Part shown: positions 51,641 through 62,347 of the stretch, piece by piece
Layout of the letters: each line of letters begins with the position of its first letter
Position numbering within the stretch: the first letter of the stretch is position 1
Assembly (NCBI GenBank): GCA_963971575.1
Contig: OZ020618.1
Span: 31,846,731-31,910,730 of the forward strand
Direction: 5' to 3'
Length of the DNA: 64,000 nucleotides
Source of the DNA: Liopterus haemorrhoidalis
Taxonomy: Eukaryota; Arthropoda; Insecta; Coleoptera; Dytiscidae
Notes under the pieces: model-generated
Database searches by the model: none
The model's input: only the letters and a program-made list of their open reading frames with translations
What the model was told of the DNA's origin: nothing
Position numbers and translations under genes: made by a program

Positions 51641-54600
51641 TTTTCAAGTAAAACTTGAATTTTGAAAATTCAACTATTTCTTTGCTATTTTCTGTCAATA
51701 ATATCATAATTCTTGGTCTGAAACCAAAATTAGTGTTATGTACTTCTAAAACATGTTGCGCTTATTCAGTTTTCAAGTAAAACTTGAATTTTGAAAATTC
51801 AACTATTTCTTTGCTATTTTCTGTCAATAATATCATAATTCTTGGTCAGAAACCAAAATTAGTGTTATGTACTTCTAAAACATGTTGCCCTTAACCAGTT
51901 TTCAAGTAAAACTTGAATTTTGAAAATTCAACTATTTCTTTGCTATTTTCTGTCAATAATATCATAATTCTTGGTCAGAAACCAAAATTAGTGTTATGTA
52001 CTTCTAAAACATGTTGCGCTTAACCAGTTTTCAAGTAAAACTTGAATTTTGAAAATTCAACTATTTCTTTGCTATTTTCTGTCAATAATATCATAATTCT
52101 TGGTCAGAAACCAAAATAAGTGTTATGTACTTCTAAAACATGTTGCGCTTAACCAGTTTTCAAGTAAAACGTGAATTTGGAAAATTCAACTATTTCGTTG
52201 CTATTTTCTGTCAATAACATCATAATTCTTGGTCAGAAACCAAAATTAGTGTTATGTACTTCTAAAACATGTTGCGCTTAACCAGTTTTCAAGTAAAACG
52301 TGAATTTGGAAAATTCAACTATTTCGTTGCTATTTTTTGTCAATAACATCATAATTCTTGGTCAGAAACCAAAATTAGTGTTATGTACTTCTAAAACATG
52401 TTGCGCTTAACCAGTTTTCAAGTAAAACTTGAATTTTGAAAATTCAATATTTCTTTGTTATTTTCTATCAATAACATCATAATTCTTGGTCAGAAACCAA
52501 AATTAGTGTTATGTACTTCTAAAACATGTTGCGCTTAGCCAGTTTTCAAGTTAAACGTGAATTTGGAAAATTCAACTATTTCGTTACTATTTTCTGTCAA
52601 TAACATCATAATTCTTGGTCTGAAACCAAAATTAGTGTTATGTACTTCTAAAACATGTTGCGCTTAACCAGTTTTCAGCTAAAACGTGAATTTTGAAAAT
52701 TCAACTATTTCGTTGCTATTTTCTGTCAATAACATCATAATTCTTGGTCAGAAACCAAAATTAGTGTTATGTACTTCTAAAACATGTTGCGCTTAACCAG
52801 TTTTCAAGTAAAACTTGAATTTTGAAAGTTCAACTATTTCTTTGCTATTTTCTGTCAATAATACCATAATTCTTGGTCAGAAACCAAAATTAGTGTTATG
52901 TACTTCTAAAACATGTTGCGCTTAACCGGTTTTCAAGTAAAACTTGAATTTTGAAAATTCAACTATTTCTTTGCTATTTTCTGTCACTAATATCATAATT
53001 CTTGGTCAGAAACCAAAATTAGTGTTATGTACTTCTAAAACATGTTGCGCTTAACCAGTTTTCAAGTTAAACTTGAATTTTGAAAATTCAACTATTTCTT
53101 TGCTATTTTCTGTCAATAACATCATAATTCTTGGTCTGAAACCAAAATTAGTGTTATGTCCTTCTAAAACATGTTGCGCTTAACCAGTTTTCAGCTAAAA
53201 CGTGAATTTTGAAAATTCAACTATTTCGTTGCTATTTTCTGTCAATAACATCATAATTCTTGGTCAGAAACCAAAATTAGTGTTATGTACTTCTAAAACA
53301 TGTTGCGCTTAACCAGTTTTCAAGTAAAACTTGAATTTGGAAAATTCAACTATTTCTTTGCTATTTTCTGTCAATAATATCATAATTCTTGGTCAGAAAC
53401 CAAAATTAGTGTTATGTACTTCTGAAACATGTTGCGCTTAACCAGTTTTCAAGTAAAACTTGAATTTTGAAAATTCAACTATTTCTTTGCTATTTTCTGT
53501 CAATAATATCATAATTCTTGGTCAGAAACCAAAATTAGTGTTATGTACTTCTAAAACATGTTGCGCTTAACCAGTTTTCAAGTAAAACTTGAATTTTGAA
53601 AATTCAACTATTTCTTTGCTATTTTCTGTCAATAATACCATAATTCTTGGTCAGAAACCAAAATTAGTGTTATGTACTTCTAAAACATGTTGCGCTTAAC
53701 CAGTTTTCAAGTAAAACGTGAATTTTGAAAATTCAACTATTTCTTTGCTATTTTCTGTCAATAATATCATAATTCTTGGTCAGAAACCAAAATTAGTGTT
53801 ATGTACTTCTAAAACATGTTGCGCTTAACCAGTTTTCAAGTAAAACGTGAATTTGGAAAATTCAACTATTTCGTTGCTATTTTCTGTCAAAAACATCATA
53901 ATTCTTGGTCAGAAACCAAAATTAGTGTTATGTTTTTCTAAAACATGTTGCGCTTAACCAGTTTTCAAGTAAAACTTGAATTTTGAAAATTCAACTATTT
54001 CTTTGCTATTTTCTGTCAATAATATCATAATTCTTGGTCAGAAACCAAAATTAGTGTAATGTACTTCTATAACATGTTGCGCTTAACCAGTTTTCAAGTA
54101 AAACTTGAATTTTGAAAATTCAACTATTTCTTTGCTATTTTCTGTCAATAATATCATAATTCTTGGTCAGAAACCAAAATTAGTGTTATGTACTTCTAAA
54201 ACATGTTGCGCTTAACCAGTTTTCAAGTAAAACGTGAATTTTGGAAAATTCAACTATTTCGTTGCTATTTTCTGTCAATAACATCATAATTCTTGGTCAG
54301 AAACCAAAATTAGTGTTATGTACTTCTAAAACATGTTGCGCTTAACCAGTTTTCAAGTAAAACTTGAATTTTGAAAATTCAACTATTTCTTTGCTATTTT
54401 CTGTCAATAATATCATAATTCTTGGTCAGAAACCAAAATTAGTGTTATGTACTTCTAAAACATGTTGCGCTTAACCAGTTTTCAAGTAAAACGTGAATTT
54501 TGGAAAATTCAACTATTTCGTTGCTATTTTCTGTCAATAACATCATAATTCTTGGTCAGAAACCAAAATTAGTGTAATGTACTTCTATAACATGTTGCGC

Positions 54601-55494
54601 TTAACCAGTTTTCAAGTAAAACTTGAATTTTGAAAATTCAACTATTTCTTTGCTATTTTCTGTCAATAATATCATAATTCTTGGTCAGAAACCAAAATTA
54701 GTGTTTTGTACTTCTAAAACATGTTGCGCTTAACCAGTTTTCAAGTAAAACTTGAATTTTGAAAATTCAACTATTTCTTTGCTATTTTCTGTCAATAATA
54801 TCATAATTCTTGGTCAGAAACCAAAATTAGTGTTATGTTCTTCTAAAACATGTTGCGCTTAACCAGTTTTCAAGTAAAACTTGAATTTTGAAAATTCAAC
54901 TATTTCTTTGCTATTTTCTGTCAATAACATCATAATTCTTGGTCAGAAACCAAAATTAGTGTTATGTACTTCTAAAACATGTTGCGCTTAACCAGTTTTC
55001 AAGTAAAACGTGAATTTGGAAAATTCAACTATTTCGTTGCTATTTTTTGTCAATAACATCATAATTCTTGGTCAGAAACCAAAATTAGTGTTATGTACTT
55101 CTAAAACATGTTGCGCTTAACCAGTTTTCAAGTAAAACTTGAATTTTGAAAATTCAATATTTCTTTGTTATTTTCTATCAATAACATCATAATTCTTGGT
55201 CAGAAACCAAAATTAGTGTTATGTACTTCTAAAACATGTTGCGCTTAGCCAGTTATCAAGTTAAACGTGAATTTGGAAAATTCAACTATTTCGTTACTAT
55301 TTTCTGTCAATAACATCATAATTCTTGGTCTGAAACCAAAATTAGTGTTATGTACTTCTAAAACATGTTGCGCTTAACCAGTTTTCAGCTAAAACGTGAA
55401 TTTTGAAAATTCAACTATTTCGTTGCTGTTTTCTGTCAATAACATCATAATTCTTGGTCAGAAACCAAAATTAGTGTTATGTACTTCTAAAACA

Positions 55495-55752
55495 TGTTGC
55501 GCTTAACCAGTTTTCAAGTAAAACTTGAATTTTGAAAGTTCAACTATTTCTTTGCTATTTTCTGTCAATAATACCATAATTCTTGGTCAGAAACCAAAAT
55601 TAGTGTTATGTACTTCTAAAACCTGTTGCGCTTAGCCAGTTTTTAAGTAAAACATGAATTTGGAAAATTCAACTATTTCGTTGCTATTTTCTGTCAATAA
55701 TATCAAAATTCTTGGTCAGAAACCAAAATAAGTGTTATGTACTTCTAAAACG
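55495..55752 (+). repeat. Domain I/II junction monomers
   Basis: The monomer from 55,495 is Domain I type up to aaaattagtg near 55,597 (a copy of the one near 48,790). Its tail then reads aaaacctg, a Domain II tail. The next monomer (55,624-55,752) is fully Domain II: cttagccag, tttttaag, catgaatttgg, atcaaaattc, aaaataagtg. The switch lies between about 55,602 and 55,622, in phase, with no inserted or lost sequence. This fits a homologous exchange between two array subfamilies. Confidence 0.85.
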
Positions 55753-55882
55753 TGTTGCGCTTAACCAGTTTTCAAGTAAAACTTGAATTTTGAAAATTCA
55801 ACTATTTCGTTGCTATTTTCTGTCAATAATATCAAAATTCTTGGTCAGAAACCAAAATAAGTGTTATGTATCTTCTAAAACA
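55753..55882 (+). repeat. Domain II 130-bp monomer with inserted T (first copy)
   Basis: It has the standard palindrome ttgaattttgaaaattcaa, ttcgttg, atcaaaattc, aaaataagtg, and the tail gtatcttctaaaacatg with one extra base. This inserted form and the 129-bp cgtg-tailed form make up most of Domain II. One odd copy near 58,845 reads tatgatcttct. One near 58,700 keeps aaaattagtg of Domain I. Confidence 0.82.
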
Positions 55883-57039
55883 TGTTGCGCTTAACCAGTT
55901 TTCAAGTAAAACTTGAATTTTGAAAATTCAACTATTTCGTTGCTATTTTCTGTCAAGAATATCAAAATTCTTGGTCAGAAACCAAAATAAGTGTTATGTA
56001 TCTTCTAAAACGTGTTGCGCTTAACCAGTTTTCAAGTAAAACTTGAATTTTGAAAATTCAACTATTTCGTTGCTATTTTCTGTCAATAATATCAAAATTC
56101 TTGGTCAGAAACCAAAATAAGTGTTATGTACTTCTAAAACGTGTTGCGCTTAACCAGTTTTCAAGTAAAACATGAATTTGGAAAATTCAACTATTTCGTT
56201 GCTATTTTCTGTCAAGAATATCAAAATTCTTGGTCAGAAACCAAAATAAATGTTATGTACTTCTAAAACGTGTTGCGCTTAACCAGTTTTCAAGTAAAAC
56301 TTGAATTTTGAAAATTCAACTATTTCGTTGCTATTTTCTGTCAATAATATCAAAATTCTTGGTCAGAAACCAAAATAAGTGTTATGTATCTTCTAAAACA
56401 TGTTGCTCTTAACCAGTTTTCAAGTAAAACTTGAATTTTGAAAATTCAACTATTTCGTTGCTATTTTCTGTCAATAATATCAAAAGTCTTGGTCAGAAAC
56501 CAAAATAAGTGTTATGTACTTCTAAAACGTGTTGCGCTTAACCAGTTTTCAAGTAAAACTTGAATTTTGAAAATTCAACTATTTCGTTGCTATTTTCTGT
56601 CAATAATATCAAAATTCTTGGTCAGAAACCAAAATAAGTGTTATGTATCTTCTAAAACATGTTTTGCTTAACCAGTTTTCAAGTAAAACTTGAATTTTGA
56701 AAATTCAACTATTTCGTTGCTATTTTCTGTCAATAATATCAAAATTCTTGGTCAGAAACCAAAATAAGTGTTATGTACTTCTAAAACGTGTTGCGCTTAA
56801 CCAGTTTTCAAGTAAAACTTGAATTTTGAAAATTCAACTATTTCGTTGCTATTTTCTGTCAATAATATCAAAATTCTTGGTCAGAAACCAAAATAAGTGT
56901 TATGTACTTCTAAAACGTGTTGCGCTTAACCAGTTTTCAAGTAAAACATGAATTTGGAAAATTCAACTATTTCGTTGCTATTTTCTGTCAATAATATCAA
57001 AATTCTTGGTCAGAAACCAAAATAAGTGTTATGTACTTC

Positions 57040-60000
57040 TAAAACATGTTGCGCTTAGCCAGTTTTTAAGTAAAACATGAATTTGGAAAATTCAACTATT
57101 TCGTTGCTATTTTCTGTCAATAATATCAAAATTCTTGGTCAGAAACCAAAATAAGTGTTATGTACTTCTAAAACGTGTTGCGCTTAACCAGTTTTCAAGT
57201 AAAACTTGAATTTTGAAAATTCAACTATTTCGTTGCTATTTTCTGTCAATAATATCAAAATTCTTGGTCAGAAACCAAAATAAGTGTTATGTATCTTCTA
57301 AAACATGTTGCGCTTAACCAGTTTTCAAGTAAAACTTGAATTTTGAAAATTCAACTATTTCGTTGCTATTTTCTGTCAATTATATCAAAATTCTTGGTCA
57401 GAAACCAAAATAAGTGTTATGTATCTTCTAAAACATGTTGCGCTTAACCAGTTTTCAAGTAAAACTTGAATTTTGAAAATTCAACAATTTCGTTGCTATT
57501 TTCTGTCAATAATATCAAAATTCTTGGTCAGAAACCAAAATAAGTGTTATGTACTTCTAAAACGTGTTGCGCTTAACCAGTTTTCAAGTAAAACTTGAAT
57601 TTTGAAAATTCAACTATTTCGTTGCTATTTTCTGTCAATAATATCAAAATTCTTGGTCAGAAACCAAAATAAGTGTTATGTACTTCTAAAACGTGTTGCG
57701 CTTAACCAGTTTTCAAGTAAAACTTGAATTTTGAAAATTCAACTATTTCGTTGCTATTTTCTGTCAATAATATCAAAATTATTGGTCAGAAACCAAAATA
57801 AGTGTTATGTACTTCTAAAACGTGTTGCGCTTAACCAGTTTTTAAGTAAAACTTGAATTTTGAAAATTCAACTATTTCGTTGCTATTTTCTGTCAATAAT
57901 ATCAAAATTCTTGGTCAGAAACCAAAATAAGTGTTATGTACTTCTAAAACGTGTTGCGCTTAACCAGTTTTCAAGTAAAACATGAATTTGGAAAATTCAA
58001 CTATTTCGTTGCTATTTTCTGTCAATAATATCAAAATTCTTGGTCAGAAACCAAAATAAGTGTTATGTACTTCTAAAACCTGTTGCGCTTAGCCAGTTTT
58101 TAAGTAAAACATGAATTTGGAAAATTCAACTATTTCGTTGCTATTTTCTGTCAATAATATCAAAATTCTTGGTCAGAAACCAAAATAAGTGTTATGTACT
58201 TCTAAAACGTGTTGCGCTTAACCAGTTTTCAAGTAAAACTTGAATTTTGAAAATTCAACTATTTCGTTGCTATTTTCTGTCAATAATATCAAAATTCTTG
58301 GTCAGAAACCAAAATAAGTGTTATGTATCTTCTAAAACATGTTGCGCTTAACCAGTTTTCAAGTAAAACTTGAATTTTGAAAATTCAACTATTTCGTTGC
58401 TATTTTCTGTCAATAATATCAAAATTCTTGGTCAGAAACCAAAATAAGTGTTATGTATCTTCTAAAACATGTTGCGCTTAACCAGTTTTCAAGTAAAACT
58501 TGAATTTTGAAAATTCAACTATTTCGTTGCTATTTTCTGTCAATAATATCAAAATTCTTGGTCAGAAACCAAAATAAGTGTTATGTATCTTCTAAAACAT
58601 GTTGCGCTTAACCAGTTTTCAAGTAAAACTTGAATTTTGAAAATTCAACTATTTTGTTGCTATTTTCTGTCAATAATATCAAAATTCTTGGTCAGAAACC
58701 AAAATTAGTGTTATGTACTTCTAAAACGTGTTGCGCTTAACCAGTTTTCAAGTAAAACTTGAATTTTGAAAATTCAACTATTTCGTTGCTATTTTCTGTC
58801 AATAATATCAAAATTCTTGGTCAGAAACCAAAATAAGTGTTATGATCTTCTAAAACATGTTGCGCTTAGCCAGTTTTTAAGTAAAACATGAATTTGGAAA
58901 ATTCAACTATTTCGTTGCTATTTTCTGTCAATAATATCAAAATTCTTGGTCAGAAACCAAAATAAGTGTTATGTACTTCTAAAACGTGTTGCGCTTAACC
59001 AGTTTTTAAGTAAAACTTGAATTTTGAAAATTCAATTATTTCGTTGCTATTTTCTGTCAATAATATCAAAATTCTTGGTCAGAAACCAAAATAAGTGTTA
59101 TGTACTTCTAAAACGTGTTGCGCTTAACCAGTTTTCAAGTAAAACATGAATTTGGAAAATTCAACTATTTCGTTGCTATTTTCTGTCAATAATATCAAAA
59201 TTCTTGGTCAGAAACCAAAATAAGTGTTATGTACTTCTAAAACCTGTTGCGCTTAGCCAGTTTTTAAGTAAAACATGAATTTGGAAAATTCAACTATTTC
59301 GTTGCTATTTTCTGTCAATAATATCAAAATTCTTGGTCAGAAACCAAAATAAGTGTTATGTACTTCTAAAACGTGTTGCGCTTAACCAGTTTTCAAGTAA
59401 AACTTGAATTTTGAAAATTCAACTATTTCGTTGCTATTTTCTGTCAATAATATCAAAATTCTTGGTCAGAAACCAAAATAAGTGTTATGTATCTTCTAAA
59501 ACATGTTGCGCTTAACCAGTTTTCAAGTAAAACTTGAATTTAGAAAATTCAACTATTTCGTTGCTATTTTCTGTCAATAATATCAAAATTCTTGGTCAGA
59601 AACCAAAATAAGTGTTATGTATCTTCTAAAACATGTTGCGCTTAACCAGTTTTCAAGTAAAACTTGAATTTTGAAAATTCAACTATTTCGTTGCTATTTT
59701 CTGTCAATAATATCAAAATTCTTGGTCAGAAACCAAAATAAGTGTTATGTACTTCTAAAACGTGTTGCGCTTAACCAGTTTTCAAGTAAAACATGAATTT
59801 GGAAAATTCAACTATTTCGTTGCTATTTTCTGTCAATAATATCAAAATTCTTGGTCAGAAACCAAAATAAGTGTTATGTACTTCTAAAACATGTTGCGCT
59901 TAGCCAGTTTTTAAGTAAAACATGAATTTGGAAAATTCAACTATTTCGTTGGTATTTTCTGTCAATAATATCAAAATTCTTGGTCAGAAACCAAAATAAG

Positions 60001-60720
60001 TGTTATGTACTTCTAAAACGTGTTGCGCTTAACCAGTTTTCAAGTAAAACTTGAATTTTGAAAATTCAACTATTTCGTTGCTATTTTCTGTCAATAATAT
60101 CAAAATTCTTGGTCAGAAACCAAAATAAGTGTTATGTATCTTCTAAAACATGTTGCGCTTAACCAGTTTTCAAGTAAAACTTGAATTTTGAAAATTCAAC
60201 TATTTCGTTGCTATTTTCTGTCAATTATATCAAAATTCTTGGTCAGAAACCAAAATAAGTGTTATGTATCTTCTAAAACATGTTGCGCTTAACCAGTTTT
60301 CAAGTAAAACTTGAATTTTGAAAATTCAACAATTTCGTTGCTATTTTCTGTCAATAATATCAAAATTCTTGGTCAGAAACCAAAATAAGTGTTATGTACT
60401 TCTAAAACGTGTTGCGCTTAACCAGTTTTCAAGTAAAACTTGAATTTTGAAAATTCAACTATTTCGTTGCTATTTTCTGTCAATAATATCAAAATTCTTG
60501 GTCAGAAACCAAAATAAGTGTTATGTACTTCTAAAACGTGTTGCGCTTAACCAGTTTTCAAGTAAAACTTGAATTTTGAAAATTCAACTATTTCGTTGCT
60601 ATTTTCTGTCAATAATATCAAAATTCTTGGTCAGAAACCAAAATAAGTGTTATGTATCTTCTAAAACATGTTGCGCTTAACCAGTTTTCAAGTAAAACTT
60701 GAATTTTGAAAATTCAACTA
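57040..60720 (+). repeat. Domain II block pair, offset about 2844 bp
   Basis: tcaattatatc occurs near 57,379 and 60,223, and attcaacaatttcg near 57,484 and 60,328, in the same order after a cttagccag/tttttaag monomer (ttagcc 57055 and 59900). Farther right attattgg occurs at about 57781 and 60756, offset 2975, so one monomer of about 131 bp lies extra in the second copy. Domain II thus shows the same block copying as Domain I. Confidence 0.7.
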
Positions 60721-62347
60721 TTTCGTTGCTATTTTCTGTCAATAATATCAAAATTATTGGTCAGAAACCAAAATAAGTGTTATGTACTTCTAAAACGTGT
60801 TGCGCTTAACCAGTTTTTAAGTAAAACTTGAATTTTGAAAATTCAACTATTTCGTTGCTATTTTCTGTCAATAATATCAAAATTCTTGGTCAGAAACCAA
60901 AATAAGTGTTATGTACTTCTAAAACGTGTTGCGCTTAACCAGTTTTCAAGTAAAACATGAATTTGGAAAATTCAACTATTTCGTTGCTATTTTCTGTCAA
61001 TAATATCAAAATTCTTGGTCAGAAACCAAAATAAGTGTTATGTACTTCTAAAACCTGTTGCGCTTAGCCAGTTTTTAAGTAAAACATGAATTTGGAAAAT
61101 TCAACTATTTCGTTGCTATTTTCTGTCAATAATATCAAAATTCTTGGTCAGAAACCAAAATAAGTGTTATGTACTTCTAAAACGTGTTGCGCTTAACCAG
61201 TTTTCAAGTAAAACTTGAATTTTGAAAATTCAACTATTTCGTTGCTATTTTCTGTCAATAATATCAAAATTCTTGGTCAGAAACCAAAATAAGTGTTATG
61301 TACTTCTAAAACGTGTTGCGCTTAACCAGTTTTCAAGTAAAACTTGAATTTTGAAAATTCAACTATTTCGTTGCTATTTTCTGTCAATAATATCAAAATT
61401 CTTGGTCAGAAACCAAAATAAGTGTTATGTATCTTCTAAAACATGTTGCGCTTAACCAGTTTTCAAGTAAAACTTGAATTTTGAAAATTCAACTATTTCG
61501 TTGCTATTTTCTGTCAATAATATCAAAATTATTGGTCAGAAACCAAAATAAGTGTTATGTACTTCTAAAACGTGTTGCGCTTAACCAGTTTTTAAGTAAA
61601 ACTTGAATTTTGAAAATTCAACTATTTCGTTGCTATTTTCTGTCAATAATATCAAAATTCTTGGTCAGAAACCAAAATAAGTGTTATGTACTTCTAAAAC
61701 GTGTTGCGCTTAACCAGTTTTCAAGTAAAACATGAATTTGGAAAATTCAACTATTTCGTTGCTATTTTCTGTCAAGAATATCAAAATTCTTGGTCAGAAA
61801 CCAAAATAAGTGTTATGTACTTCTAAAACCTGTTGCGCTTAGCCAGTTTTTAAGTAAAACATGAATTTGGAAAATTCAACTATTTCGTTGCTATTTTCTG
61901 TCAATAATATCAAAATTCTTGGTCAGAAACCAAAATAAGTGTTATGTATCTTCTAAAACATGTTGCGCTTAACCAGTTTTCAAGTAAAACTTGAATTTTG
62001 AAAATTCAACTATTTCGTTGCTATTTTCTGTCAATAATATCAAAATTCTTGGTCAGAAACCAAAATAAGTGTTATGTACTTCTAAAACGTGTTGCGCTTA
62101 ACCAGTTTTCAAGTAAAACTTGAATTTTGAAAATTCAACTATTTCGTTGCTATTTTCTGTCAATAATATCAAAATTCTTGGTCAGAAACCAAAATAAGTG
62201 TTATGTACTTCTAAAACATGTTGCGCTTAGCCAGTTTTTAAGTAAAACATGAATTTGGAAAATTCAACTATTTCGTTGCTATTTTCTGTCAATAATATCA
62301 AAATTCTTGGTCAGAAACCAAAATAAGTGTTATGTACTTCTAAAACG

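Larger units (their letters stand above)
1..55621 (+). repeat. Domain I of the satellite (T83/T107 subfamily)
   Basis: Monomers here read catAATTC at 81-88 (T83) and aaaattagtg at 102-111 (T107), with very few exceptions. Consensus class A is mixed with linked variants: B (T31G, T57G, T78C), C (cagctaaaacgtg), D (ttttgaag plus ttatatac), E (aataccat, T80C), G-type (T17C, cagctttc), H-type (A26T, gttaaac) and a tail type gtaatg plus ctataac (T113A, A125T). The order E, D, B, then A ending gtaatg/ctataac, then a monomer ending tctgaaacc and gtcctt, then C, recurs many times. About 430 monomers by length. This is higher-order organisation of irregular length rather than one fixed multimer. No gene or other element interrupts it. 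Confidence 0.9.
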
